Shown here in pieces: positions 52,659 to 61,644 of a stretch of 64,000 bases of DNA. This stretch comes from Arthrobacter sp. SO5 (GTDB taxonomy: Bacteria; Actinomycetota; Actinomycetes; Actinomycetales; Micrococcaceae): assembly GCF_020532805.1 (NCBI RefSeq), contig NZ_MQTQ01000054.1, forward strand, positions 1 through 64,000. Direction: 5' to 3'. The notes beneath the pieces were generated by a model. That model was not told where the DNA came from and searched no databases. It worked only from the letters and a program-made list of their open reading frames with translations. Within the stretch, counting starts at the first letter, position 1, and the number at the start of each line of letters is the position of its first letter. Made by a program: the position numbers and the translations under genes.

Positions 52659-53501
52659 CTAGATCTTGCTGACCTGGTTGAAGGACAACGTGACCGGCGT
52701 CTCGCGCTCGAAGATGGAGACCAGCACCACGAGGGTCTGCGAATCCACCTTGATCTCGGAGATAGTAGCCGGAAGGGTCTCGAAGGGACCTTCCTTGACG
52801 ATGACCGATTCGCCGACCTCGAAGTCGACGTCGACCTGGGCGGCAGCGTGCTTGACCGGCTTGCCCTTCTCGGCCTGCTCTTCTTCGAAGACCGGGGCGA
52901 GCATGGAGAAGACCTCATCGAGGCGCAGGGGAACCGGGTTGTGGGCGTTGCCCACGAAACCGGTCACACCGGGGGTGTGGCGGACGGCGCCCCAGGAGGC
53001 ATCCGTCAGGTCCATGCGGACCAGGACGTAACCCGGGATGCGGACGCGGTTGATGACCTTGCGCTGAGCGTTCTTGATTTCAACGACTTCCTCCATCGGA
53101 ACCTGGATTTCGAAGATGTAATCTTCCATGTCCAGGGTCTGGATGCGGGTCTCAAGGTTGGCCTTGACGCGGTTCTCGTAACCCGCGTAGGAGTGGATGA
53201 CGAACCAGTCACCTTCCTGGCGGCGCAGCTTGGCCTTGAACTCATCGGCCGGGTCCACCTCGGCGGCGGCGGCGGCAGCGGCCAGCGCGTCGCCCGACTC
53301 CTCGTCGGACTCAGACTCCGTCTCCTCGTCGGACTCAGACTCGGCGCCTTCCTCGGACTCGGCGCCGACTTCTACAACCTCGTCAACGACGTCGGATTCG
53401 GGCGCAGCAGACGCAGCCTCGGACTCTTCCCCGGCTTCCACCGCGGCGTCCTGGCTCTTATCCAGCTCAGCCTCAGTTACCTCGAGCTCCTGCTCAGACA
53501 C
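52659..53501 (-). CDS. nusG: Transcription factor NusG with long acidic N-terminus
   Basis: NusG links RNA polymerase to Rho and the ribosome. The conserved part starts near residue 95 ([29 protein letters not shown], then [29 protein letters not shown]) and ends with a KOW domain ([24 protein letters not shown]). The first 90 residues are an acidic Glu/Ser/Asp/Ala extension, longer than in E. coli NusG, which lacks it. I chose the GTG at 53501 because AGGAG lies five bases upstream; an ATG at 53531 has weaker context. The protein is then 280 residues. Confidence 0.95.
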   Translation of the reverse strand: MSEQELEVTEAELDKSQDAAVEAGEESEAASAAPESDVVDEVVEVGAESEEGAESESDEETESESDEESGDALAAAAAAAEVDPADEFKAKLRRQEGDWFVIHSYAGYENRVKANLETRIQTLDMEDYIFEIQVPMEEVVEIKNAQRKVINRVRIPGYVLVRMDLTDASWGAVRHTPGVTGFVGNAHNPVPLRLDEVFSMLAPVFEEEQAEKGKPVKHAAAQVDVDFEVGESVIVKEGPFETLPATISEIKVDSQTLVVLVSIFERETPVTLSFNQVSKI

Positions 53502-53615
53502 TTGGTCTCCTGCTTCCTCATTGCCTAACATGCCTATTTAAATGACTCAATTCCGCACACCCCGCGGGACCTCCGGTGTCCCGGGGAAACCCACGCGGTC
53601 TGCGGACCGGTCGAC

Positions 53616-53885
53616 CTAGCGGTCCGCGGGGCCTGTGCCGCCGAAGACCCAGCTCACTGCGGTCCCGAAGGCCAGGTCCAGCAGGGTGACGATGATCATC
53701 ATGATGACCACGAATACCAGCACCACAAGTGTGTAATTGATCAGCTCTTTGCGGGTCGGTGCGACGACCTTCTTCAGTTCGCCGATGACCTGGCGGACGA
53801 AGAGCGCAATTCGGGCGAAGAAGCCAGCCTTGGCGGCATTCTTGGCGGGGCGGCCTTTGGAGCTGTTGGCAGCTGTCTCGGTCAC
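53616..53885 (-). CDS. secE: Preprotein translocase subunit SecE
   Basis: SecE clamps the SecY channel. The 89-residue protein has a basic N-terminus, the amphipathic VRQVIGELKKVVAPTRKEL and one membrane helix (YTLVVLVFVVIMMIIVTLLDLAFG), the single-helix form usual outside enterobacteria. I chose the GTG at 53885, with GAGGG five bases upstream. It lies between tRNA-Trp and nusG. Confidence 0.95.
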   Translation of the reverse strand: MTETAANSSKGRPAKNAAKAGFFARIALFVRQVIGELKKVVAPTRKELINYTLVVLVFVVIMMIIVTLLDLAFGTAVSWVFGGTGPADR

Positions 53886-53981
53886 CTGGTCCCTCACTCG
53901 TCCTCGCAATGATCGGATATCCCGGCTCTGAACTGAACCATGGTTGCTGCGCTTGCTCCGGATTAACCGGAACAGCTTGCG

Positions 53982-54054
53982 CAGGGCAGACAGGACTCGA
54001 ACCTGCAACCTGCGGTTTTGGAGACCGCTGCGCTACCAATTGCGCCACTACCCT
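53982..54054 (-). tRNA. trnW: tRNA-Trp (anticodon CCA)
   Basis: The minus strand begins AGGGTAGTGGCGCAATTGG and folds into a complete cloverleaf of 73 bases, with anticodon CCA in CTCCAAAAC and the T-loop GGTTCGAGTCC. The discriminator base is G and the 3' CCA is not encoded. It lies upstream of secE-nusG, as in many actinobacteria. Confidence 0.95.
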
Positions 54055-54139
54055 ATGGAGCGAAAAACCATTCCGGCAGCCTATCCCCCAGACTTCTCTG
54101 AGGCGCAGGCCATCATCGTGTTTTCAACACCGGAGAACC

Positions 54140-54169
54140 AGTCTACGCAACAACTGCGCCTACGTCGAA
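54140..54169 (-). promoter_or_regulatory. Candidate promoter of trnW-secE-nusG
   Basis: A -10 TAGACT (54140-54145) and a -35 TTCGAC (54164-54169) are separated by 18 bases on the minus strand. They lie about 85 bases before the tRNA. The remainder of the gap up to 54342 shows no other gene. Confidence 0.55.
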
Positions 54170-54288
54170 CCGGCCCCTTCCGGACCCCTGGCGTGCCGTG
54201 TAAATCCGCTGACTGCGCACAGTCATATTCCCCCGCCGGCACCCCGGGCGATCCGCTGAACAGCATAGAGTAGATTTCGTCGAATCCC

Positions 54289-54316
54289 ACACACAGCCGC
54301 CCACACACAGCCGCCC
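54289..54316 (+). repeat. Perfect 14-bp tandem duplication upstream of the aminotransferase gene
   Basis: ACACACAGCCGCCC is repeated twice without a gap, ending 26 bases before the start codon. It would lie in the 5' leader. Possibly a simple slippage product. Confidence 0.6.
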
Positions 54317-54342
54317 GGCTGCAAGCGAAGAATGGACCCCTC

Positions 54343-55560
54343 ATGCCTGCCGCCCGCATTTCCCAGCGAATTTCCGCCATCGCCGAATCCGCCACACTGG
54401 CTGTTGATGCCAAGGCGAAGGCGCTGAAGGCAGCCGGCCGGCCGGTCATCGGCTTCGGTGCCGGCGAACCGGATTTTCCGACCCCCGGCTACATCGTGCA
54501 GGCCGCCATCGAGGCAGCCAGCCAGCCCAAGTACCACCGCTACTCCCCCGCCGCCGGGCTGCCCGAACTCAGGCAGGCCATCGCGGACAAGACGTTCCGG
54601 GATTCCGGCTACAAGGCCGAGGCATCCCAGGTCCTGGTCACCAACGGCGGCAAGCAGGCCGTGTACAACACGTTTGCCACTCTCCTGGATCCGGGCGACG
54701 AGGTCATCGTCCCGACCCCGTTCTGGACCACATACCCGGAGGCCATCCGGCTGGCCGGCGGCGTTCCCGTGGAGGTGTTCGCCGGCCCGGAGCAGGGATA
54801 CCTTGTCACCGTGGAGCAGCTCGAGGCCGCCCTCACTGAGCGCACCAAGATCCTGCTCTTTGTCTCCCCGTCAAACCCCACCGGCGCCGTGTACTCGCCG
54901 GAGCAGGTCAAGGAAATCGGCCAGTGGGCGGCGGCCAAGGGCCTGTGGGTGGTCACCGACGAGATCTACGAGCACCTGACCTACGACGGCGTGCCGTTCA
55001 CCTCGATCGCCACGGCAGTCCCCGAACTGGGCGACAGAGTAGTCATCCTCAACGGCGTGGCCAAGACCTACGCCATGACCGGCTGGCGGGTGGGTTGGAT
55101 GATCGGCCCGGCCGACGTCATCAAGGCGGCCACGAACCTGCAGTCACATGCCACGTCCAACGTCTCGAACATCCCGCAGGTCGCCGCCCTCGCCGCGGTC
55201 TCCGGACCGCTGACCGCCGTGGACGAGATGAAGCTCGCCTTCGACCGCCGTCGCAGGGCCATCGTGGCGGGCCTGAACGCCATTGAGGGGGTTGAATGCC
55301 CGACGCCGAAGGGCGCCTTCTACGTCTACGCGGACGTCCGGGCGCTGCTGGGCAAGGAGTTCCCGTCGAGTGGCGGACCGGTCCGGCCCGCCACTTCGGC
55401 CGAACTGGCGGCCTTGATCCTCGACGAGGTCGAAGTGGCCGTGGTTCCGGGGGAGGCGTTCGGGCCCTCCGGCTACCTGCGCCTGTCCTATGCCCTCGGC
55501 GACGAGGACCTGGCCACCGGCGTCGCCCGGCTGCAAGACTTTCTGGGCAAGGCTAAATAA
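54343..55560 (+). CDS. Class I aminotransferase (aspartate aminotransferase-like)
   Basis: This PLP enzyme (405 residues) moves amino groups between amino and keto acids, most likely aspartate/2-oxoglutarate. The PLP lysine is Lys241 in [17 protein letters not shown]; other family motifs are [25 protein letters not shown] with the PLP-contacting Asn, and GYLRLSYAL with the substrate-carboxylate Arg. It belongs to subgroup I-beta-like enzymes as far as the motifs show. It is divergent from the trnW operon and convergent with the regulator at 55596. Confidence 0.9.
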   Translation: MPAARISQRISAIAESATLAVDAKAKALKAAGRPVIGFGAGEPDFPTPGYIVQAAIEAASQPKYHRYSPAAGLPELRQAIADKTFRDSGYKAEASQVLVTNGGKQAVYNTFATLLDPGDEVIVPTPFWTTYPEAIRLAGGVPVEVFAGPEQGYLVTVEQLEAALTERTKILLFVSPSNPTGAVYSPEQVKEIGQWAAAKGLWVVTDEIYEHLTYDGVPFTSIATAVPELGDRVVILNGVAKTYAMTGWRVGWMIGPADVIKAATNLQSHATSNVSNIPQVAALAAVSGPLTAVDEMKLAFDRRRRAIVAGLNAIEGVECPTPKGAFYVYADVRALLGKEFPSSGGPVRPATSAELAALILDEVEVAVVPGEAFGPSGYLRLSYALGDEDLATGVARLQDFLGKAK

Positions 55561-55595
55561 GGGGCAACCGAAGCGGGACCGGCTACCGGAAACCG

Positions 55596-56270
55596 TCAGA
55601 GGAGCCTGCGTTCCGCGGCCCAGCGGGTGAGTTCGTGCCGGCTGGAGAGCTGGAGCTTACGCAGTACCGCCGAGACGTGGGTTTCCACTGTCTTGATGGA
55701 GATGAACAGCTCCTTGGCCACCTCTTTGTAGCTGTAGCCGCGGGCGATCAGCCGCATGACCTCAAGTTCGCGGGCGGAAAGCCGGTCCAGTTCGTCGCCG
55801 GCGATGTCGGCCGGTGCGGTGCCGAAGGCATCCAGGACAAAGCCAGCCAGCCGGGGCGAAAAGACGGCGTCACCGCCGGCCACCCGGCGTACGGCGTCGG
55901 AAATCTCGGCTCCGGAAATGGTTTTTGTGACATAGCCGCGCGCGCCCGCCCGGATGACCGCGACGACGTCCTCCGCGGCGTCCGAGACGCTGAGGGCCAG
56001 GAACCGGGTGCTCCCCAGCAACGGCACCGATCCGGCCAGGACTTCGCGCCCGCCGCCGCCGAGGCCGCCGGGCAGGTGCACGTCCAGCAGCACGACGTCG
56101 GGGCGGACGGCCGCAATGACGGCAATGGCCTCGTCGACCGTTCCGGCCTCTCCCGCGACGACGATGCTGGGATCAAGGTCGGCCCTGAGCCCGGAACGGA
56201 AGATGGCGTGGTCATCCACGATGACCACCCGGATGCCTGGGGCCGGGGTTCCTCCGTCTGCGTGGTTCAC
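55596..56270 (-). CDS. NarL/LuxR-family response regulator
   Basis: This 224-residue regulator has a receiver domain with Asp19-Asp20 and phospho-acceptor Asp63 in VLLDVHLPGG, and a C-terminal LuxR helix-turn-helix (LSARELEVMRLIARGYSYKEVAKELFISIKTVETHVSAVLRKL). Its start overlaps the end of the PspC-kinase gene by four bases, so the pair is coupled. By context it should control the divergent PspC-type genes; this arrangement resembles the EsrISR envelope-stress system of Corynebacterium. Confidence 0.92.
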   Translation of the reverse strand: MNHADGGTPAPGIRVVIVDDHAIFRSGLRADLDPSIVVAGEAGTVDEAIAVIAAVRPDVVLLDVHLPGGLGGGGREVLAGSVPLLGSTRFLALSVSDAAEDVVAVIRAGARGYVTKTISGAEISDAVRRVAGGDAVFSPRLAGFVLDAFGTAPADIAGDELDRLSARELEVMRLIARGYSYKEVAKELFISIKTVETHVSAVLRKLQLSSRHELTRWAAERRLL

Positions 56271-57586
56271 AGCTTTACCTCCCCGTTGTCGGCGGCTGTG
56301 CCTGCGGTTGTGCCGGCGGACACCGGCAGCCGGAGCCGCACTTCGGTGCCGTCCTGGCTGCTGATGATGGCGGCGGTGCCGCCGTGGCGGTTCATCCGCC
56401 CGATGATCGATTCCCGGACGCCGAGCCGGTCCACGGGGACGGACTCCGGCTCGAACCCCGGACCGCGGTCCTTGACGAAGACTTCCGCGGCGCCCCCGGT
56501 GACTTCCACGTACACCGCTACCGCACCCCCGCCGTGCCGGGCGGCATTCAGCATGGCTTCCCGGGCTGCCTGGACGAGGGCCTCGTGCCGTTCAGTCATC
56601 GCACAGTCTCCCACACTGACCACCTCGACGGCCTGGCCCACGGCGTCTTCCACCTCGGCGGCAGCGGCCTTGATGCCCTCGGAAAGCTGGCCGGCCTCCT
56701 TGCCCGGGTCCCGGTACAGCCAGCCCCGCAGTTCCCGTTCCTGGGCGCGGGCCAGACGGACGACGTCGTGCTCGTGGCCGGCCCGCCGCTGGATCAGGGC
56801 GAGGGTCTGGAGGACGGAGTCGTGCAGGTGGGCGGCGATTTCTGCCCGTTCCGTGGCACGGACGCGGCCTGCGCGCTCGGTCTCCAGATCGCGCCAGAAC
56901 TTCAGCCCCCAGGGCAGCAGCACCAGGGCCACCCCGCCGAGCACGGCCACGGAGGACAGCAGGGCCAGCCAGGTCTGCTCCCAGGACCCCGATCCGGACA
57001 CCATCACGAGCACACCCGCCACCACCAGGGCGAGCCCAGCCGCGAGCCGGGTCCAGCCGCCGGCCTGATCGGCCTTGGCCTTGTCCACGAGGCCCGCCCG
57101 ACGGGTTTCATCCAGCTGCATCCAGGCGATGGCTGCACCGCCAAGGATCGCCGCCACCGGGATCAGCGTGCCGAGCGGGACATCTAGGCCCAGCAGCCGG
57201 GCAATCAAAATCCCCGCGGCCAGGAGGAGACCGGCACCGAGCAGGATCTCTTTGCCGTAGCGCATGCCGACGAACCTGTTGCGCCTGGGCTCTGCGGCCG
57301 GAACCTCGCTGCGCGGCTCCCGCGTTGCGGCGTCCGGCGCAATGCGCGACGCCGGACGGCGGGCGTTGTGGGCGTTGTGTTTGGCGCGTTCGTCCGCGGT
57401 GGGGACCATGATCCAGAGCCAGGCATAGAACGCGACGCCGGCTCCGCCTGCGAGCGCGGCGACAACCATGCCGGTCCGCACCATCCGCACCGGCCAGCCC
57501 AAGTGATCGGCGAGGCCGGCACAGACGCCCGCAATCACACGATCGCTGCCGCGGACCAGCGGCAGGCGGGCAGGGGCGGTTGTCAT
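56267..57586 (-). CDS. PspC-domain sensor histidine kinase
   Basis: This 439-residue protein starts with a PspC domain (RGSDRVIAGVCAGLADHLGWPVRMVRTGMVV, residues 12-65) joined to further membrane segments near 110-225. A HisKA_3 box follows (AEIAAHLHDSVLQTLALIQ with His255) and a short ATPase domain (REAMLNAARHGGG, VKDRGPGFEPES). It matches MacS/EsrS-type kinases. It sits upstream of its regulator and divergent from the PspC-like gene at 57711. Confidence 0.92.
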   Translation of the reverse strand: MTTAPARLPLVRGSDRVIAGVCAGLADHLGWPVRMVRTGMVVAALAGGAGVAFYAWLWIMVPTADERAKHNAHNARRPASRIAPDAATREPRSEVPAAEPRRNRFVGMRYGKEILLGAGLLLAAGILIARLLGLDVPLGTLIPVAAILGGAAIAWMQLDETRRAGLVDKAKADQAGGWTRLAAGLALVVAGVLVMVSGSGSWEQTWLALLSSVAVLGGVALVLLPWGLKFWRDLETERAGRVRATERAEIAAHLHDSVLQTLALIQRRAGHEHDVVRLARAQERELRGWLYRDPGKEAGQLSEGIKAAAAEVEDAVGQAVEVVSVGDCAMTERHEALVQAAREAMLNAARHGGGAVAVYVEVTGGAAEVFVKDRGPGFEPESVPVDRLGVRESIIGRMNRHGGTAAIISSQDGTEVRLRLPVSAGTTAGTAADNGEVKL

Positions 57587-57710
57587 GACTCAATCCAAGC
57601 ACGGATCAGGGTTCCCCGGACGGGTTTCGGGCCTTTACCGGGGGCGACTCAGGGACAGTTCAGGGTGTTCCCCAGTAGAGCAGAACCGGCGCGAGCCGGA
57701 AGATCGAAGT

Positions 57711-59138
57711 ATGAACCAGCACACTCCGCACCCCGATGGAGACCCGGGCCCTTCCGGCGGCCCCGAAGGACAGCCCGGCGGCGCGTCCGGCGGCGCGTCC
57801 GGCGGCCCCGAGGAACAGCCCGCACCCGAAGCACCGCCGCAGCACCCGGCGGACCCGCCGCCGCTCTACTACGGGGCGACGCCTCCCCGGGCCGAAGCCC
57901 AGCCCGTGGGCTTCTTCGACTGGATCCGCGGCCAGGGCATCCACCGCGGACGCGAGCGCTGGATCGGCGGCGTCGCGAGCGGCATTGCCCAGCGCCTTGG
58001 CGTGGACCCCCTCATTGTCCGCGGCATCCTCATCGTCCTGACGGTCTTCGCCGGCGTCGGTGTACTCCTCTACGGCCTCGCCTGGGCACTCCTGCCCGAG
58101 CCCGACGGACGCATCCATGTCCAGGAAGCCGCCGCAGGCCGGTGGACCTCCGGCATGACCGGGGCCCTGATCACCACGATCATCGGACTCCCCAGCCTGG
58201 GCTCCGGAGTCTGGGGCTGGGACCGCTACGGCTTCGGCGGCTTCATCTGGACCGTGTTCTGGGTGGGGGGCGCCATCTACCTGGTCTACTATCTGACCCA
58301 ACGCAATAAGACCCGGAACGGCCCGCCTCCCGTGGGCTCCGATCCCCAGCCGGACAACCTTGAGAACGCTGCAACGCCGTCGGACGCCTTCCAGGTAACC
58401 AGCGTCGCCGACTCGGCCTACGCCGACCTCTATGCCGCCAACCCTTACAGCGCCAAGCCCTCCGGCGCCAACCCATCCGACGGAAGCCCCGCACCTCAGG
58501 ATTGGGAGCGGAACCCCGGGCCGGGCGCCCCCGCCGTGGCGGTCACCGCCGGCGTCGCCCTCGTGGTGGGCGGCGGCATCAAGGCCCTCGAAGCCGCACA
58601 TGTGATCGACCTGGGCAACTCCAGCAGCGCGATTGTCTGGGCCTGCGGTGCGGCCGTCCTGGGCCTCGGGATCCTCATCTCCGGGCTCAGGGGCCGCACG
58701 TCGGGCATCCTCGGCTTCTTCGCGGTGGTGGCCCTGATCGTCGGCGGGATCTTCAGCGCGGTCCCCAACGGTGACCGGTTCCGCTTCCAGAACGCCGACT
58801 GGTCCCCGGTCAGCATCGAACAGGCCCGGAGCGGTTTCACCATCACCGGCGGAACCGGAACCGTTGACCTGACCGGCCTGCCGCTGACCCCGCCGCTGGC
58901 CACCGACGTCGCGGTCCCCGTCGACGCGACGGCCAGCAACCTCACCGTGATCATCCCGGCCACCGTTCCGGTGCAGGTCCAGGCTGACATGACAATGGGT
59001 AACCTGCACGAGGGAAGCCAGAACCACGGCGGCATGACGAAGCAGCAGAGCGACTACAACACCGGAATGCCCGGGGCCCGGATCATCGTCAAGATCAACG
59101 GCACCCTGAGCAACGTCACCATCCAGGAAGGGAACTGA
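57711..59138 (+). CDS. PspC-domain multi-pass membrane protein with beta-rich C-terminal domain
   Basis: This 475-residue protein has a Pro/Gly/Ala-rich N-terminus (1-60), a PspC domain (RGRERWIGGVASGIAQRLGVDPLIVRGIL), several membrane segments around 95-300 and a C-terminal domain of beta-type repeats (GFTITGGTGTVDLTGLPLTPPLATDVAVPVDATASNLTVIIPATVPVQVQADMTMGN) that resembles the LiaF/DUF4097 family. I take the ATG at 57711; an in-frame start at 57585 would run into the divergent kinase gene. By context this is the likely inhibitor or sensor partner of the kinase. Confidence 0.85.
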   Translation: MNQHTPHPDGDPGPSGGPEGQPGGASGGASGGPEEQPAPEAPPQHPADPPPLYYGATPPRAEAQPVGFFDWIRGQGIHRGRERWIGGVASGIAQRLGVDPLIVRGILIVLTVFAGVGVLLYGLAWALLPEPDGRIHVQEAAAGRWTSGMTGALITTIIGLPSLGSGVWGWDRYGFGGFIWTVFWVGGAIYLVYYLTQRNKTRNGPPPVGSDPQPDNLENAATPSDAFQVTSVADSAYADLYAANPYSAKPSGANPSDGSPAPQDWERNPGPGAPAVAVTAGVALVVGGGIKALEAAHVIDLGNSSSAIVWACGAAVLGLGILISGLRGRTSGILGFFAVVALIVGGIFSAVPNGDRFRFQNADWSPVSIEQARSGFTITGGTGTVDLTGLPLTPPLATDVAVPVDATASNLTVIIPATVPVQVQADMTMGNLHEGSQNHGGMTKQQSDYNTGMPGARIIVKINGTLSNVTIQEGN

Positions 59139-59139
59139 C

Positions 59140-59424
59140 ATGGACAGCTATGACCCGCTGGCAGGAGGCGGGCCGTCCGGCCCCCACCCCGCCAACCCGG
59201 CGGGGCCCCAGGCGAGCTCGCCGGCCCGCGTGGGGACGGTCGTCTGGGGTCTGATCGTGCTGGCCCTCGCCGCGCTGATCATCATCTCCAGGCTCGGACT
59301 GGTTGCCCTTAACGGCACCTACGTGCTGATCGGACTGATGATCGGAGCGGGGGCAGCCCTCGTGATCGGCGGCGTGCTCTCGGCCCGCGGACGTGACAAA
59401 GATTCATTCACAAGGAAGTCTTGA
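59140..59424 (+). CDS. Small two-helix membrane protein in the PspC cluster
   Basis: This 94-residue protein has a Pro/Gly-rich N-terminus (about 30 residues) and two hydrophobic helices (VGTVVWGLIVLALAALIIISRLG and YVLIGLMIGAGAALVIGGVL) with a basic end. I do not recognise a named family. It starts one base after the previous stop and four before the next gene, so it is part of the same operon. Confidence 0.82.
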   Translation: MDSYDPLAGGGPSGPHPANPAGPQASSPARVGTVVWGLIVLALAALIIISRLGLVALNGTYVLIGLMIGAGAALVIGGVLSARGRDKDSFTRKS

Positions 59425-59427
59425 ACC

Positions 59428-59682
59428 ATGGATAAATTCTTCAGCACGATCCGGGGCCTTGGCCTGAAACGTGGTCCGCAGCGCTGGTTGGGCGGGGTCT
59501 GCGGCGGCATCGCCGCCAGGCTCAACGTCGACGTGGCATTCGTCCGGATAGCGTTTCTGCTCTTCGCCCTGCTCCCCGGCCCCGCGTTCGTGGTCTACCT
59601 CGCGGCGTGGCTGCTCCTCCCGGACCAGCGGAACGCCATTGTCCTGCAGTCCTTCCTGGACAAGCGCTCCATCGGCCGCTAA
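59428..59682 (+). CDS. Minimal PspC-domain protein
   Basis: This 84-residue protein is essentially one PspC domain: KRGPQRWLGGVCGGIAARLNVDVAFVRIAFLLFALLPGPAFVVYLAAWLLLPD. It is the third PspC domain in this cluster after those of the kinase and the gene at 57711. A strong hairpin follows. Confidence 0.9.
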   Translation: MDKFFSTIRGLGLKRGPQRWLGGVCGGIAARLNVDVAFVRIAFLLFALLPGPAFVVYLAAWLLLPDQRNAIVLQSFLDKRSIGR

Positions 59683-59708
59683 GTCCGGCGACAAGACCAG
59701 GAACGCAA

Positions 59709-59745
59709 GCTGAGTGCTCCCGCCAGGGCGGCGGGAGCACTCAGC
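59709..59745 (+). terminator. Terminator of the PspC operon
   Basis: A perfect 16-bp stem (59709-59724 with 59730-59745) with loop AGGGC follows the last PspC gene by 27 bases. There is no long T-run after it. Confidence 0.75.
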
Positions 59746-59781
59746 GCTGTCACCGTTTGTGTCCTGCCCCACAGGCCCTAC

Positions 59782-59787
59782 TAGACT
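59782..59787 (+). promoter_or_regulatory. Candidate pfkA -10 element
   Basis: TAGACT lies 61 bases before the chosen pfkA start. A TTGTGT at 59757-59762 could be a weak -35 with a 19-base spacer. Confidence 0.45.
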
Positions 59788-59848
59788 CTAGGGGAGCTCA
59801 GCGTGGCGCTCTGCCTGTACACCTTCGAACCAGGATTTGAGCCCAGAC

Positions 59849-60874
59849 ATGAAAATTGGAATCCTCACCAGCGGCGGAGACTGCCCCGGATTGAACGCCG
59901 TGATCCGCGGCGCCGTCCTCAAGGGCATCGCCGTCCATGGCCACGAGTTCGTGGGGTTCCTGGACGGCTGGCGCGGCGTCGTTGAGGGCGACATCATCGA
60001 GATCCCCCGCACCCTGGTCCGGGGCATCGCAAAGCAGGGCGGCACCATCCTTGGCACCTCCCGCACCAACCCGTTCGAAAACAACGGCGGCCCCGAGGTC
60101 ATCAAGGCCAATATGGACCGGCTGGGCATAGACGCCATCATTGCCATCGGCGGTGAGGGCACGCTGGCGGCGGCCAAGCGCCTCACCGACGCCGGCCTGA
60201 AGATCGTCGGCGTCCCGAAAACGGTCGACAACGACCTCGACGCCACCGACTACACCTTCGGTTTCGACACCGCGGTAGAGATCGCCACGGAGGCGATCGA
60301 CCGGCTGCGCACCACGGGCGAGTCCCACCACCGCTGCATGATCGCCGAGGTGATGGGCCGGCACGTCGGCTGGATCGCGCTGCATGCGGGCATGGCTTCC
60401 GGGGCGCACACCATCCTGATCCCCGAGCAGAAAGCGTCCATGGAGCAGATCGCGGAGTGGGTCCTCTCGGCCCGCGACCGTGGCCGCGCTCCACTCGTCG
60501 TCGTGGCCGAAGGCTTTGTCCCGGACGGCCAGGAGACGCCGCACTCCGAACGCGGCCTGGACACCTTCGGCCGGCCGCGCCTGGGCGGCATCGCCGAACG
60601 GCTCGCGCCCGAGCTCGAGGCGATGACGGGCATCGAGACCCGCGCCACCGTACTCGGCCACATCCAGCGCGGCGGAGTGCCGACGGCGTTCGACCGTGTC
60701 CTGGCCACGCGCCTGGGCATGGCCGCCATCGACTCAGTTGTGGAGGGGCGCTGGGGCACCATGGTGTCCCTCAACGGCACGGACATCGTCCATGTGGGCT
60801 TCGAGGCCGCCCTGGGCAACCTCAAGACCGTTCCGCAGCACCGCTACGACGAGGCGGCCGTGCTCTTCGGCTGA
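59849..60874 (+). CDS. pfkA: 6-phosphofructokinase
   Basis: The enzyme phosphorylates fructose 6-phosphate, the committed step of glycolysis. The 341-residue protein has GILTSGGDCPGLNA, IAIGGEGTLAAA with Gly104 and VGVPKTVDNDLDATDYTFGFDT with Lys124, in E. coli numbering. The Gly104/Lys124 pair is the actinobacterial mixed pattern; Gly104 favours ATP as donor, as in the Streptomyces enzyme, whereas PPi enzymes usually have Asp104. I chose the ATG at 59849; a TTG four codons upstream is an alternative. Confidence 0.93.
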   Translation: MKIGILTSGGDCPGLNAVIRGAVLKGIAVHGHEFVGFLDGWRGVVEGDIIEIPRTLVRGIAKQGGTILGTSRTNPFENNGGPEVIKANMDRLGIDAIIAIGGEGTLAAAKRLTDAGLKIVGVPKTVDNDLDATDYTFGFDTAVEIATEAIDRLRTTGESHHRCMIAEVMGRHVGWIALHAGMASGAHTILIPEQKASMEQIAEWVLSARDRGRAPLVVVAEGFVPDGQETPHSERGLDTFGRPRLGGIAERLAPELEAMTGIETRATVLGHIQRGGVPTAFDRVLATRLGMAAIDSVVEGRWGTMVSLNGTDIVHVGFEAALGNLKTVPQHRYDEAAVLFG

Positions 60875-60910
60875 GGCCCCCCGCGGCCCGCGGCTCGGTA
60901 GGGTTGGGTC

Positions 60911-61621
60911 ATGACACTTGAGCCCGGTTCCGCTGAAATCATCCAGCTCGCGTGGGGCCGCCGGCTGGGCTTCGACGACGGCGCTTTCGCCGGGGCGGCG
61001 GGCCGCCGGCTCACCCGGGCCGATGAGGCGGCGCGCTCGTTGCAGTTCGTCCGGCTGTTCGGCAGCTCCGCCCTGGTCGGGCCGCAATGGGCACTTGACG
61101 CCGCCGCCGGGTATTCCGACGAGGAGCTGGCACAGCACGTCACGCTGCTTACCATCACCCGTGCCCACGGCGGCCACGGGCTGGGCGCCGCGGCGCTGTT
61201 CTTCGCCGACGACCTGCCCCTGCAGCAGCCCTCGGAGGAGCTGACCGTCTCGCACGGGAACCCTGAAGCGATCGAACTCCAGGCGCTGTGCCCGCCGGAC
61301 GATGTCAATGAGGTCGGCCTTGCGGACCTCGAGCACCGCTTCACCATCATGCACCTGGAAGACGGCCGCCGGACGCCCGTGGCGTGCGGCGCCTATACGG
61401 AGTGGGAGGGTATCCTGGCTCAGCTCGGGGTGCTCGTGGCCCCAGAATGGCGGCGCCGCGGCGTCGGCACCCTGGCCGCTGCGATAGCAGCCCACGAGGC
61501 CCTGGCCTCCGGCCTGACGCTGCAGTGGCGCTCGGACGTCAGCAACAAGGGATCCCTGGCCCTCGCCCGGAGCGTGGGCTTCGCCGCCGGCGGCATCCAG
61601 ACCAGCGTGCTGCTGGGCTGA
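60911..61621 (+). CDS. GNAT-family N-acetyltransferase
   Basis: The C-terminal third of this 236-residue protein has the acetyl-CoA loop LGVLVAPEWRRRGVGTLAAAIAAHEAL and a following SNKGSLALARSVGFAAGG, typical of GNAT enzymes. The N-terminal half (DEAARSLQFVRLFGSSALVGP) is less conserved. TAGGGT ends six bases before the ATG, so the mRNA may be leaderless. Substrate unknown. Confidence 0.82.
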   Translation: MTLEPGSAEIIQLAWGRRLGFDDGAFAGAAGRRLTRADEAARSLQFVRLFGSSALVGPQWALDAAAGYSDEELAQHVTLLTITRAHGGHGLGAAALFFADDLPLQQPSEELTVSHGNPEAIELQALCPPDDVNEVGLADLEHRFTIMHLEDGRRTPVACGAYTEWEGILAQLGVLVAPEWRRRGVGTLAAAIAAHEALASGLTLQWRSDVSNKGSLALARSVGFAAGGIQTSVLLG

Positions 61622-61644
61622 TCCGGAGGCCGGCCGCCGACGAG

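Noticed and set aside
54241..54342. TAGAGT and TAGATT as -10 for the aminotransferase gene
   Set aside because: Neither has a plausible -35 at 16-19 bases, so I did not list a promoter.
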